A stretch of DNA of 64,000 nucleotides. Source: Sipunculus nudus. Taxonomy: Eukaryota; Annelida; Sipuncula; Golfingiida; Sipunculidae. The DNA is taken from contig CM049320.1 in assembly GCA_026874595.1 (NCBI GenBank), positions 22,577,714 to 22,641,713 on the forward strand, written 5' to 3'. Below are positions 37,726 to 51,915 of this stretch, in pieces. Position numbers and translations under genes: made by a program. The notes below the pieces were generated by a model that made no database searches, was not told the origin of the DNA, and worked only from the letters and a program-made list of their open reading frames with translations. The first letter of the stretch is position 1; each line of letters starts with the position of its first letter.

Positions 37726-38950
37726 CTTTGATACAAGACGCCTAAAACATGAACATGAACAAAATCGGTAGTTTCCTGACCTAGACACTTGATACAATGT
37801 CTTAACTGTCCCGAATAACACATGCCGCAGTGTAATAAAGGAGCCCTCTCTCTCTTTTTTATAATCGCATTGGATTTTCTTCAGGACTACGAGGATTAAA
37901 GCCTGGAAAAAAAATATAACATTATCAATCCCAGAATGCCTCAAACTGTATAGATAATATTCCAGTCCTTCATTTCGAAGCTACTAATCCAGGGCAGGGA
38001 GACCTGCGTTAATGGGCGCTGCGGTATTCAGCAGTTAAACGCAGTATATAGAATACGATATAAAATGATATGGAGCATTCACTTTGTGGGAGAGAAAACA
38101 CTGCGATATTGGCCCCGTGACGTCAAAACCTGCTATCGATCGCGGTGCATCCTGTCAACCATATATAACCAGATCCAATGAGCGCTATTTCGCGCGCGGT
38201 ATATGCACGCGGTTTTCCTTTTTACCGCATGTCTCATACCGCATCAGTGATAGTAAACACAAAAACCAGGTTTGGCAAGTTCTATCAGGAAGATTTTAAG
38301 CATAGGTTATAACCTATAAAAAAAAACATTTTTAAGGTAGATGTTTGGCACCAAAAGTGCCTAAAACATATTTTTTTGTTTAAATTTATGACTTTTTTAT
38401 TTATAAAACTACAAAAATTGCTTGGGTGATGCAATCAAAATTCTTTTCTGGGCTTCTATATGGTTTCAGGAATCACAGGTGCATGCGTCGATACTGGAAG
38501 TCTTGCTTCAACTCAACTCTCACATTTATCCTCTGTTTTGGTGGAAATGCGTTCTATTTTCAACGAACTCTAGAGTCACTATAGAACGCGGGCTTCAGAG
38601 CGAATGTAGGATCACTCACGCACTGTTTCAACAAGGTTATGAGTGTATACGGACGGACGTGATGATGTTTAGGATTTATGTTATCGAGGAGAGTGTAAGT
38701 GGCTGATAAAATAAGTGCAAAATTAAGATGCAAGCAGCAGTATCCTATAGTTGTTGGGCTTAACCCGGGCTGAAGCCCGCGTTCTATAGTAGCACCCAGA
38801 CTTTTTAAATGAACTCCGCTAAAGAACTCAGCGCCAGGGTGAGTTTAATACCACAATATGTTACAGAAACTAAACAATTTAGATGATCATATCGCCGATT
38901 GGCGATTCAGTTGCTGTCTATTTATGGGTCCCTATTGTCACCTGGATTAT
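36871..38950. other. Intergenic, no gene recognised
   Basis: Apart from the AT microsatellite, only short open frames. At 38108-38225 there is a CpG-rich stretch with GTGACGTCA and GCGCGCG palindromes, not otherwise explained. Confidence 0.45.
37662..37721 (+). repeat. (AT)n microsatellite
   Basis: About 30 TA units; the open frame across it is an artefact. Confidence 0.95.
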
Positions 38951-39004
38951 CTCTTCTGACCCATTCTTACCTGAGACGCCAGTGATGCTGGCTTAGAACT
39001 CGTT

Positions 39005-40070
39005 CCTTGATTGCCTGGCAAGAGTGACGCACTAGTTAAAGCTGCCAATCTAAACAGGGGAACCACAAACGCTTCATTGTTACAGGCCCAAAACAAACTT
39101 TGTAAACAACTAAAAACAAACTGGTCAGATCTTGTCTCAAATATGTCACACGATGAGGCGGCCACATTCACCAAATCCAAATGCCTGCAGTATATAGCCT
39201 ACGCAACAAGTTGGCATCACAAAGTCAAGTATCGCAGGACATAAATTAATGTGGCATTTGGTTTATCGCAAATGGAGTATACAGCTCGGTTCAAGAAAAG
39301 CTCAAAGAACTTAGAAAATCATCAAACAAACCATCTGCAAGTAGTCCAACCCGTGCCAAAAACTGTGAACACAAAACAGAAACTACTTACTGCTCCACAA
39401 ACTGTAAGTACAACCATAAGTACAATAACAAACATATGGTACAATGTACCCTCTGTGTCGCATGGCTTCACTGGTCATGCATTGGTCATTTCCCCACAGT
39501 GTGGACCTGCATAAAATGTCGCTTTCTTCCAAAGAACTGTTGAACTCATGAACCAAAAACTTAATAAACTCTTGCAACTACACCCTGATCTAGTAGGGGT
39601 TGTGTCAAACAAATGTTATGAGTGTGACAAACATAAAAGAGAAAATGCTCAACTCAGACAGGAACTGTTTAACATTACTCACACATCTGAAGACCTTAAT
39701 TCCTCAGTCTCCTATGTTGCGATAGACTCTGAATCACATAGTTCTAAACAGTCTGAATCTGATATTTGTGTCAAGGAGTCTTCAACCATGGAAACTGACC
39801 AAATCAGTATTTCTGACACTACTGAATATAAAGCTGACATAAAGGTATTGATTCCTCTGCATCTGATGTTGAGGATCTGAATGAATCCAAGGTTTCACCT
39901 GTCAATCATGATTCTTACAGCATACACAATACTGTCACACCTAAAGACAACCCATCCAATAAAAGACAAACACTTGGCGTTATGATACATGGTGTTTCTA
40001 TGACAAAAAGACGATGTTGCTGCACTAGAGGCAACAACAAAAATTTCTATCACCAAAAAAAACTCAAACC
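39005..40070 (+). pseudogene. Broken PHD-finger ORF, probable retroelement ORF1 relic
   Basis: Coding-like text spread over shifted frames. Frame 1 (39011-39244) reads AQNKLCKQLKTNWSDL...YRRT then stop. A second frame reads KLKELRKSSNKPSASSPTRA, then a Cys/His cluster CEHK...YCSTNC...QCTLCVAWLHWSCIG...VWTCIKC (about 39360-39535), which fits the C-x2-C, H-x2-C, W-x-C-x2-C pattern of a PHD finger. After another shift, 39548-39880 reads KCYECDKHKRENAQLRQEL (coiled coil) and a Ser/Glu-rich tail. At least two frameshifts and a stop. PHD fingers occur in ORF1 of some CR1/L2-type LINEs, but no reverse transcriptase is seen here. Confidence 0.6.
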
Positions 40071-40079
40071 TACTTAATC

Positions 40080-40600
40080 ATGTATTTTCTTTATTCGACA
40101 GGAAAACTGATAATTCTTCAGTTTATAATCAACCAATCAGATGCATAAACAATATGACAAAAGAAAGCTTCAGGATATGTTAAAACATTAATAATTGTAG
40201 AAGGCTAGATATGACATGTATAATCTTATTATGAACAATTGTAAAAACGATTAAGTGAATGGTGGTGACAAAAATCTACTGACTAACACATTGTACTATT
40301 TGACAGAAATACTAATAATTATTCAGGTTATGATTAGCCAATCAGATGCATATAAACATCAAGACAAAATAAAGCTCCAGGATATGTTAAAACATTCATA
40401 ATTGTAGAAGGCTTGATATGGTATGTATATTCTTATTCTGATCAATTGTAAAACCGATTAAGTGAATGATGATGACAAGAATCTACTAACTAATACATTT
40501 TATCTATTCGAAAGAAATACTGATAATTATTCAGGTCATGATTAGCCAATCAGATACATAAACATCAAGACAAAAATAAAGCTCCAGGAATAAGTTTTGG
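40080..40600 (+). repeat. Tandem repeat of about 207 bp, 2.5 copies
   Basis: CCAATCAGATGCATA recurs at 40133, 40338 and (with one change) 40546, along with AAGCTCCAGGATATGTTAAA and ATTGTAGAAGGCT. Directly follows the PHD relic. Confidence 0.9.
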
Positions 40601-41120
40601 CCTTTTTGCGCCTGAAAATACAAGTAGTCTGCTGTCTCCCATTTTATTTCTTCCAGGATATGAGACTTCTCAACCTTGATTGGACCAGAAAATGAGACTT
40701 CTCAACCTTGATTAGACATACATTCATTTGTAAAATATCAAATAAGGTAGCAAAAACAAAACATAATTTAAAATCAATCTAAATCTGTTTCAAAAGCATA
40801 TTAAACCCTACAAAGTAAATATCATTTTATTCCTAGTATAGAGCTCTTTCTAATGGCATCATGTGTTTTTTCTAATTTAAAAATGAATTTTTCAATTTTA
40901 ATCCAATGAAAAATGTTAATTTTTTTAAACATGAATGAAGCATGATTGAGATAAAAAAAAACGATTTTGAGATATTATCATGCAGTTTGATACGAGTCCA
41001 CAAAAAAGCAGTTTGCCTGTACTGTTTGCTTAACATTGAGCACCATTTAGAAATTTAAAATTTTCAAAAATGTTAAATTTCATATGTAAATGAATGTGAT
41101 TTTCATTTATACATATTACA

Positions 41121-41510
41121 GGGGTAGGACGTAGCCTAGTGGTTTAGTCGTTTAATTTTGGAACTGAAGGTTCCCGGTTCGAACCCCACCGATGTTTCAA
41201 TGGCCTAATAGTGAAATATCACTAGAACCGCAGATATTCCGCTCTAATGTCTCAACGACAGGTTACGCCTTCTGGATTATGCTTAACCCCACGCATATAA
41301 ACACATGTAATCCAAAAGGCTTAATAATAACATTTCATCCTCATCGTATCAATTCTCATCCTCATTTAATAGACAGTGCCACTAATATACCATGGACCTA
41401 TCCTGAGATAAATGCTTTTAAATTTATTTTTTTTTTTTTTGCCAGGGATTCTATCTTAAGCCAAAGAACTAGGTACCTTGACACAAGCAACAAACAAAAA
41501 CAACCTGCGT
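41121..41510 (+). mobile_element. tRNA-derived SINE
   Basis: tRNA-like head: A box TAGCCTAGTGG (41132-41142) and B box GGTTCGAACCC (41176-41186) at normal spacing, after GGGTAGGACG. The sequence continues as a non-tRNA body to an A-rich end near 41500. No cloverleaf-quality acceptor stem with discriminator is evident, so a SINE rather than a functional tRNA gene. Confidence 0.75.
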
Positions 41511-41884
41511 AATTCACATGTACCCGTCAATGTGCAAGGGTGCATGTGCATCATACTATGTATTTCTTCGTGAAGAGAAAGCAAATACTTGAAGTATGTG
41601 CCTTAAATATGAAAGATGGTAAATGTAAAAATCTTTAAATAACGTCATCATTAAAAGATACACCACAGCCATTTGAGAAAGTTTGCTAGATTATAAACGA
41701 TCATTTCTCTGTTGTAGTGGTTTCGAGGAATGCATATAGAGAATGTAAAAGTCTATGTTTATTCTTCTGGAGAACTCAATATTTTTCTTTCCTACATCTC
41801 CGGCACCTCAGACGGATGGTGTAACCTCTTGCTGAAGTGAAGAAAAATGTTATGAATAAAGACACGTATATAGACAATTAAAGG

Positions 41885-42105
41885 TATCAAGGTTTTCGGA
41901 CGATTATATTTAGGAAGGTATACGGACGATTAAATTTAGGAAGGTATGCGGACAATTATGGGTTGGAAGGTAAACGGACAATTATGGGTAGCAAGGTATA
42001 CGGACGATTGTAGGTAGGAAGGTATAATGAGGATTAGAGAAAGGGCGGTATACGGGCGGTTATAAATAGGAAGGTTAACTGACGATTAAAGGAAGGAAAC
42101 ATTGC
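41885..42105 (+). repeat. Minisatellite of about 26 bp, about eight copies
   Basis: Variants of AGGAAGGTATACGGACGATT at about 26-bp spacing (CGGAC at 41897, 41923, 41949, 41975, 42001), degenerating to the right. Confidence 0.85.
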
Positions 42106-43152
42106 TACGTGTTATGATTTGATGCACACGACTAAGGCTGAGTGCAAGATTAATTCGTGTAATGGAGAAGTGGTGCAGGAAAAGGAGGAGAAAGTTCTGC
42201 TTTCATCGAGAAAAGTTTGGTAAATAATGTGACAAGAGTGTGATAAAAAAAAGTGTGTAATTTCAACTTATATCACCTCTACATATATTTTGTAGGACTT
42301 CTTTAAATCAGTGCAACGTTCCATATCTGAGAAATATCAGATTCCCTATTTGAGAAGAATGATACCAGACGAGTTTTTTTTTTTTTAAATGACTAGAACA
42401 TACTGTAAATATACACGTCCATCATAGAAGATATCATAGATTATATACAGTGTGAATATTGTAACCGGAGAAGTGTGCAAGATGCAAGCGTTAAAGATGC
42501 CATTACACTTATCTTTTGAAAAAGAAGTTTATGTGATAGCTCTCCTCCTCTGTGTGTTTATAAATGATCTAAGGGTAATTTTGGTTGTGAAAAGTTCTTA
42601 TGAGGCCTTTGTCAAGGATGTATGAACTTGTTTAACAGCAACATTTTTGTAAACACAGCAATGTTGACAAACGGGAAAAAGTATGTAACGTTAGGTGTCA
42701 TATATGCGGGAGTAGAAAGGCAACTTGTTGCAAAACCCAATTTGAAAAGCTCTGGCTTATCTAACATGCTGCCAGATGGCCTTGTTGAATTTGTTTTATT
42801 TTTAAAGGCCCCGCATATATTCAACAGGTTGATATAAACAAATCAAGCATCCTGTGTGCGGTGATATCCACGTTTTCTTGCCTTTTTTTATAAAAGCTCC
42901 ATTGAAAAACTTTTAGTTCATAAAGGTCAGATAGGTGATTTGGCCCCTTTAACTGTTATACGCCAAATCACAGAGTACCTGGGGAATACACACTCGAATG
43001 TGAGAGCCTCAGAGTGTAGGCTTTAACATCATGCACCCAGCAAGGTGTGTCTGTGATATGACCGGAGCTCACAATGATAAATTTAAACTAACATTACACA
43101 ATGAAAAATCAAACATCAGGAAGACACAAAGAAGATGTATAAATATCTGAAT

Positions 43153-43254
43153 TCAAATCACCTTTTTCTTTAAGATGGCACCGTGTTCAACCAATATTTT
43201 TGCAACCCCGGTGTGACCTTCCTGCAGAGCGAACAACAGCGCAGTGAGCTCGTT
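43153..43254 (-). CDS. Ankyrin exon, cassette 8 type B, probably terminal
   Basis: Reads [20 protein letters not shown] and ends [11 protein letters not shown] then TGA. Acceptor ATGTTTCCAG. A GTGATT at 43161-43156 could be a donor (exon then 43162-43254), but no further ankyrin exon is seen for several kilobases and the stop comes two codons later, so a terminal exon is favoured. An AATAAA lies about 350 bp downstream on the minus strand (near 42800). Confidence 0.75.
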   Translation of the reverse strand, partial: NELTALLFALQEGHTGVAKILVEHGAILKKKVI

Positions 43255-43864
43255 CTGGAAACATTAATATAAATTTATATATATATATATATAACATGAT
43301 CCGAAAGAACAAAAGACCAAAGTTTCAAGAGACTGAACATTCTGGCAATTAATGATAATAATTATAATGGCTTGTCCACTTGATATAATTTATTTATATT
43401 GATCTTTCTCTAGTCAAAGAAAGTCTCTTTTTGATATCTTGTTATTGTTATATTGTTCGTATTTCAAAGTACTATACGAAGAACCGCTTCATCAAATGAA
43501 CCCCCACCCCGATAAAAAAAAAAACAAAAACACCTTAGACCATACATGTACGTAATCTCAGACCCCAGATATAAATTACATCGGGGCACATTATTTGAGC
43601 TGTGGAAACGTAATATTGTTTTATCTCGTTGTAATTGTGTTTTACGAAGATAACGTCTTTTGGTGTAAGTTACTTACGTCTGTAGTAATACTGACGTCTG
43701 CTCCGTTCTCGCACAGGAGCCTGACGACTTCATCATGGCCGTTCTGTGCAGCGACTATCAGAGCTGTGCTCCCGGTCTGGGGAAACATGATTTTATTATT
43801 CCAAGCAAATCACTGTTACCCTCCTACTGTTTGCATATTTGAAAATAAACTTTCATGATTGAGC

Positions 43865-43918
<54 letters not shown>

Positions 43919-46900
43919 AGCTGTTTTACTATTGTTTTACTATCTCCTCATGGCATTTCGGTTAACCCAAATTTTAAGAGGTAGCTTTAAAAACAAGATC
44001 CGGGGGAAATGAATTCTGTCTTTACATACCTGGAAAAACAGGGCAACATCAATATTCTGGTATGAGAGCCCAGTGGTTTTAATAGCAAGAAGAAATTACT
44101 ATTAACCCTACGTGTTCAGTCTGAGCATTCTTGTTATTCTTCTGAATAACATACATATGGGCCGTTTAGCTTTATGGAACGGTATTTTCGATTTGCCGAG
44201 ATATATGGCAGAGAGATATAAAAATATCGGAATTCTGGTGTTTATACCGATTCCTCATCGCTGTTCGGCTGAAGGGTAAATCATACAGTGAATATGACAT
44301 GACTATATGTTTTAGTAAAATCCCGTATTCGCACTTTATCACCATTCTGTTTACAATATGAATATGAATATGAACATACACATAGGCATTTTAGCTTTAT
44401 GGAACAGTATGAACAGTATTTTCTTCAGCACTCTAACATTATTGGACGTTGATAAGAGATTAAGTATAACCGAAAACCGTAGCAATGAAAATAACAATCA
44501 TATTAATAAATCATTATAATAATATTATTATTATTATCATTATTATTATTATTATTATGTAAATGCTCAGATTCAGCAGTAAGAAAGCAGGAAACTATTC
44601 ATAAAGAGAATTGTGAAGGCCTACACTGAAACATAATTCATATTAATTGTTTAATTGTAAAAAAAAAAAAAAATTGATTCTCAGTGCATTTGCCACTGAA
44701 AAACAAATATAAGTTTTAAGTATTACTCGTTTAGAGGAAACGGAGTATTAAATGATAATTTTTTTGCAAACAATGGTACTGCTGACCACCTTTATCATCA
44801 ATATTTTCACGAGAAAACGCACATAATCATTTACTGTTAATGTATCTTTCACGACATGTTTCATTGAACGTTCAAAAGAAAGCACTGGGAACATTATTAC
44901 AGTTATACCGTTATAAAAGACATATTTCAAATCACCCACATAGCTACAAGTTTATTCTGGATTTGTCATAACTGAATTTAGCAACCAATACCTTGTCGAT
45001 TTTGTTAACATTCGCTCCGTTGTTTATCAGCGTCGCTGCTGCATCGGCATGACCTTCATATGCAGCTTGCCAAAGAGGTGTTCTACCATCCTACAGCAAA
45101 CCAAGGTTTACGTTCAGTAAACTATGAGAGTTTCTTGTGTTTATTTGTCAGATTTTGTGCAGATTATTGAAAAGTAGTATATTTGCTTCTTAATTTTTCT
45201 TTCGACACACAAATGGGTCTGGATATATAACCATTAAATCAAGAATTGAGGATATGACAATTTAGGTTTTAAACAATGCTCCTTTAGGAGTGAATTCATA
45301 AGTGAGTTGTTATTATCCCTGTCCGTTTGTTCATGTGTGTTTATTGCCCAGTATATATTTTTATTTACATTTGAGAATCAGGATGATGAGGCGGGTCCAC
45401 TAGAATTGATTTGGCTTGGCGAATGTACTGGCTAATCCAAGTTAAAGGAATGTTTAAATATGAAAAAACCGTTCGGGCTGCGTTGCTTTGATATGAATAA
45501 TTTTAACTCGATGCGAGTACGGTTAATTACTCACTACGCTTTCAGAGTCGACAGTGGCTCCTCTCTCGCACAGAATAATGATCGCGTCGTTGTGTCCGCC
45601 GTTGGCAGCCATTCCAAGTGCACACTGTCCTTTCTGTCTCATAATCCCATGATATGTATTCATGTTAGGCATACAGTAACATGAAGTAGGTATAAACAGT
45701 AACTAAAACAAAGCTGATGTATAACTATCTAAAACTCCGAAAGCGCTCAATGACAATTAGATTAATTTCCCTTATTCATATTAAGGTACTTGTGTTATTC
45801 ATTATATTTTTTTACATCCGTAAGTGATCATATTGGTTTGTAAAAGCATAAGCTTTCAGGAAGTTTAAATTGACCAATGTAACAAAACCATTTTAGTCTT
45901 ACTAACCGACGCTTTAGAGGTGATATCGGCCCCGTTGTCAAGTAGATACTTTACAAGGAAAGTGTCACCCTTTTGAGAAGCAATCAGGAGGGGGCTGACT
46001 CCATTCTGTGTAAAATAAACAAAAATGTATTTTTTTTATATTATATTTTAATCAAACCATGATACTACTATCGTAAAAGTTCATGCCAATAAGAAACCAA
46101 TGTTTTTTTAAGGGTGTGTCCATGGCCGGTTGGTGGCACCGTCTACTTAATGTTGATGAAGGTTAAATATACGATAGGAATGATATATATGTTAAATACC
46201 ATCAGAGCGAATATCTAAGGATTTAACGAGATTGCAACATTATGCCATTGAGGCACGGTTTAGAACGGAGGACCTTCCACTCCATGATCCGACTCAGGAT
46301 CTTATGAGAAAAAGCAATTATTCTTACAAGAAAAAAGTATCAAATTGTCATGAAAAGTATGAAAAGCATAAATCAGTGCCAAATGGCGCTGTATTTGTAC
46401 AATTTTACAACATGAGATATTTCTTAACAAGCTTAAGGAATTGAATTTACAGTTATGCAATGAGCTATTGCTATAATTACTCAGTATACTATATATCTAG
46501 TGATATTGTAAAACATTTGCAAGATTACTAAAAAAAATAAGACGCAAATAAATGCCACTTAATAAAAAAATTATTGACAGAGTATGTCAACTGCACTCAA
46601 TAAGTTCATGTTAACAGGCAAAAATCACAACTTGAAGATGATGATTTGAGAAAAAATTATACAGGATTGACCTCTAAAATATGAACAAAAAATAAATAAA
46701 AAGTCCCTAAAAATTGTGTTACTTTACAAAGAGTATGGAGTGGTGGCACTAAGGAACAAAAATGTATGGTGAATGTGAAAATTAATTGTGATTTTTATGA
46801 ATTGGCTATAGGCATTTGGTGGATTAGTGAAACCTAAATGAACATGAATATACCTTATCTTGTTTATTCACGTTGGCCCCGTACTCTACAAGAATTTGCA

Positions 46901-47252
46901 CTATCTCTTTGTTTCTCCGGGCAACTGCCGGCCACATGGCAGTCTGAGAATCCTGCAAACAGAGAAATGTATTTCGGTGTGGTTAAGACCCGCACTTGTC
47001 ATATGTTCATTGTCATAAAGGCCCATGAGAGACTTGAACTGAGAACATTAGGACTTGGCCATCTCCAACAGGCAAAACAAAAACAATAGATTGGAATAAA
47101 AAAGCAAGTCATGTTTGTCTTCTCGTTAATTTATCCCCAGTTTTGTTCAAGTACGAATGGGAATAGTTCCACCTTCATTTGATGCAAGCCTTTGCTCCCA
47201 AGTAAACTCCTTATAGTTTCTACGAACGTAAAAGGCCTTTACGTACACACGA

Positions 47253-47332
<80 letters not shown>

Positions 47333-49512
47333 CTAACGCATGCAACCTGATGCTTTTTCTACATCAGTACAATGTCGGTCTCTATTGGATCTAAGGGTTT
47401 ATTTATACACGATGGTCACGTACTGCCTTGACTCCTACTCACAGTGTCAATACTTCTGAGCAATTTAGGGTGAATCTCCCTTAGATCCATGCCGGTTGGA
47501 GGTGTTATATGTAATTTTTATTCAGTAAGAAAGGAGAATACGTTTGTGAGGATAGTTCTGTGAGTGAATTTGCTAGACTCATAGATAAGACTAGAAATGT
47601 GCTCAGAGAGCGCAGACCTCCGCCAAGGAAGCTCATAACCTCAATATAGCATTGTCAGAAGGTAATTAAATAACAGAATTACCTCGTCTTCATGATTCAC
47701 GTCGGCCCCATTCTGACACAGGAGTGTAACGACATCAATCCGGTCGTTGTTGATTGAAAATATGCTCCTTATTCAGACAAATGATCCATGATACTGCGCA
47801 GGAAACATTACTGTTAAGCAAAATGGAATGTATAGGTATAGATTTTGCCTTTTTTGTACTCTGCCGAAGGTAGAATATTCATGATATTATCATTCAAGTT
47901 TGATAAATGATAACCTTTGAAAAATACTTAAATGTATAAGAAATTTGTTTAAGAGTGTTATCGTTGACGCGGCAGACTAAATTTAGTTGCTCACGTGCGG
48001 GAGAGTAATTTCTTTGGAACTGCTGCAGTATCATATATAGTCTATGGAGAGCACTCTGGAGAGTACCGCTTTTGTCTGGTGAGTGATTTTATGAAAATGT
48101 ATCCTATAACAGCATTTAACATTACGGGATAAGAGAAAGCAGAAAGTGGTTAACTTGATCAATACTTACGATCGATGCTCTGTTTGGGTCTGCTCCTTTA
48201 TCCAAAAGATATTTGACTATATCTTGGTATCCTCCCTGAGACGCAACCATCAGCGGAGTACTTCCGTCCTTACAAAATAATATGACGTAAGTATTTAATA
48301 ATTTCAATGTAGTTTGCTATATGATCTCGAGGGTTTCAATAGGTTATACCTCTTTACTGTCGATCTTCATTAACAATTATAGTAATACCTTTTCTATATT
48401 TTAGGTACTCTATTGAAGTCATCTTGTGTTTCATTCAGATAAATTAATAACTTAGGGGAAGACATTGAAAGTGGATTGTTTCCTTTTTTGTTAACATGTG
48501 GAAAAATTCATTTTTAATATGAATAGCAGTATTTTCACTGCCGTGGGCTTAAGTATGATCCAGACCGTGGTTTAATTAATCATTTAAATTGTTTAATATT
48601 GGAACACTAGACGGTGCTAAAAAAAAACAAAAGGATTATTTCCGTGAATAACAATAGTCGATTTCAAAGGAAACCCATCCACGACTCTCGCAAAGGTGGA
48701 ATTATTTACCACAAAAATCAGAACCACATAAGGTAAGGTAACAGCAAATATTACCGAAGCTGGATATTCCCTTGGGTCATCAACAATTTAAAAAAATTGC
48801 ATCAAATACTTATAATGATGAGTATACCCTGTATAGATTACTGTGTGGTGATACATATAATTAAAATTTTACCTAACGCTCCGAATAAAAAAGTGTAACA
48901 CAAAACATGCAAAAAAATTAACTACCTAATGTTACGATATTACTCAATATGTTGTTTTAGTAAATAATTAATTTTTTTTATTTATATTTTACACCTGAGT
49001 CAGATGAACCTGATAATTAAAACTATTTAAAGGAGCGTTTTGCTGATCAAGTATAAAATATCTATAATAATTTTAGAATCTGACACAACATTATGTAAAC
49101 TGAGCCAGGAGATAAATATTTACCTTCGCGACATGATCTACTTTCGCGCCTTGTGCAATTAACAGTTTTGCAACCTCAAAATGACCCTCAAACGCTGCCT
49201 TCCAAAGTGGAGTACGTCCATCCTTTTGACAGAAAGAGACAGAAAACAAATATAACAAAATTAAGAAAAAAAAAATAAAAAAAAACTGGAAAAAAAATGA
49301 AAGAGAAACAATGCGGATGCACGATCAAGTCCTTTCTCAAACGTAACACATACGCTTCTTTCCTCGTTAACATCGGCTCCTCGGTCACATAGAAACTTCA
49401 CCAGATCTAAGTCACCGTTGTCTGCAGCCAAACAAACCGCCGTTCCACCATCCTGAAATATAAATAATATATATGAAAAAGAATATATTATGAAAATATA
49501 AATATATTATGA

Positions 49513-49550
<38 letters not shown>

Positions 49551-51880
49551 ACTTTATTTTCAATAAATTATGATAAGAGAGAGGCACTCATCGGTATAAA
49601 AAACGCTTGTTCAAGTGCACCCGGTCCTCAGGAACATACTGAAAAACACAGGAGTGTCGGATTTTGATCTTGGCGGGCGTGCTCTCTACAACTACACTTG
49701 TCATTAAACTCAATATAAAATATAATTGTTTCACATTTAATTACTCCACATGAAAATTATGACAGTTAAGGTGCGATAAAGTTGTGTATGGTTCCCTTCG
49801 GGATCGGGTGAGCAAGACGCACCTTTGATTTTGCCGAAACTGCGGCTCCTTTTTCGATAAGATATTTGACGATTACAGAATGTTCTTTGCCACTAGCAAC
49901 CAAGATGGCCGCAGTCCCATCCTTTCAAACCATAAAAAAAAATAATAAAAACAATTATAAAATGAGAAACTGCTCGATGGCATCTTATGTATCGATTTGA
50001 TAAAATAATCGATTATTAAATAATATTGCTTTTTAATGATTAAACATTACTGTTGTCGTTTTAATTCATATATTCATACTGACACTAAATTATAATTGGG
50101 CTATGAGACAGTGCCTAATGTTTAATATATTGCCTAAAACACTTTACTGATCAATAGAATTCAAGAAGAATAGACATCAAGCATGTTGCAAGGTATCGAC
50201 TGTTTACAAAATATTTGAATATTTGCATACAAGGTAATCAAAAGCTGGAAATTAATTCAGATGAATAGCAGATGAAACGCTTGCCTCTGTAGCATGATTC
50301 ACGTCAGCGCCATGTTCGCACAGATATTTAACGATATCAAAGTGCCCGTTCTGAGCTGATACCATCAATGGTGTGCTCCCTTGCTAGAATTAGAAAACTT
50401 TGGTCACATGTGTGTAATCAAATAATAGATACCGATTTCCTTTGCAAATAATAAGGCCATAACTTTTAATAATCCTATCCATATGGGAAACTTTACGTTA
50501 ATCAACAGATGTCAGACACAAGTGGTTATATGTATTCCATATGTTCGTGACTCAGTAATTGATATGTGGATCGTGGTCTCATGTTCCGAATTAATACATT
50601 AAAACATTACTTGGATATAAAAGGGATATTAGATTTTATTTTTTTTTGCTCGATTCGTGCAGCTCATTTTTGTAAACTATATCATGCTTTACTTACGTAT
50701 TTCAATAAATACAATATATTTTCATCAAGTAATAAAAGGATTTTGTGTGTATTCAATGTGCGTATGGGTTTAGGATTAAGGGGGGGGGGGGGATCAACAC
50801 CCCAGAATTAATATCCTGTCCGCAAACAGGCACAAAAATAAATACAAATAAAAATTATTTTTCGCAGTAAATGGAGAGGGTTATTTTCATCACAGTAAAT
50901 GGAGGACGAAGGGCTAAACATAATAAAACACTTTCAGGATTAGATTTAGAATTAGTTAGTATACGGTTTGGTGTGTTCTCGCCACCAAAACCGCTGGCCT
51001 AGGTTTTTACCACGAAGACTCACTCACAATACACGCTGAAGTGATTGTCTAATGGGCATGCATGACATAAAACTTTATTTTCAATACCCACTGACGGTTT
51101 TTATGGCTGTTGCTCACATAAAGTTTTACGTTGTTACAAGAAAAGAAATGCTCCTACCCGTGGGAAGGATTATTACCTATAGATAATGACATCAACACGG
51201 TCTTTCTGTGTTTAGAATTTTCTTTCAAGAATGAAATTGATTTCTATTAACTGAAATGAACATGAAATCCTATACAGACGTAATATTATAATATAAAAAT
51301 AAATGCGTATCGGTATGTTCAAAATGAAAATGTTCGAAATGTTTGACAGAATTTCCTGCTTAGGGGTAGCCTCATAAACATGTCAGAAAATCTGGCAATT
51401 GTGACATGGTTACAGGTGGTGGAGTTCCAGTGCCGGATACTTACATTTCGATATATCAGTGTTTTATAATTAAACATCGCTATAATGTTTGTTTCGTTAT
51501 CATAATATAAGAAAAATGATATCTAACCAAGCCTACTGCCTTATACAATAGTACCTACCATATCAGTATGGTTCACATCCGCACCATGTTCAACCAGGAG
51601 GACGGCAATTTCATAATTCCCTTCATAAGCGGCCTGCCATAATGCACTCCTGCCGATCTGAGACGATATTATTTTTAAACAATTATAGGTATAGGCGTTA
51701 TGCATTAAAAGAGAACCAACATATGGACCAATAAAATGACATGGATGTAATAAATGAAATATAAAACTAAAGCATAACTTGTTGAATGATGTCATTTACG
51801 TCATACCAATACCAGGTTGATAAGGATTTTTCTGAGAAAGTGATAAAGTAATACCAGAATTATTAAATTATAACCATAAA

Positions 51881-51915
<35 letters not shown>

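Noticed and set aside
37627-37944. Ile-Tyr-rich ORF
   Set aside because: Artefact of the AT microsatellite.
38422-38706. 94-codon plus-strand frame
   Set aside because: No homology recognised, no splice context, and no support from neighbouring sequence.
41121-41195. Functional tRNA gene
   Set aside because: Boxes A and B are good, but a complete acceptor stem is not evident and the sequence continues into a SINE-like body.
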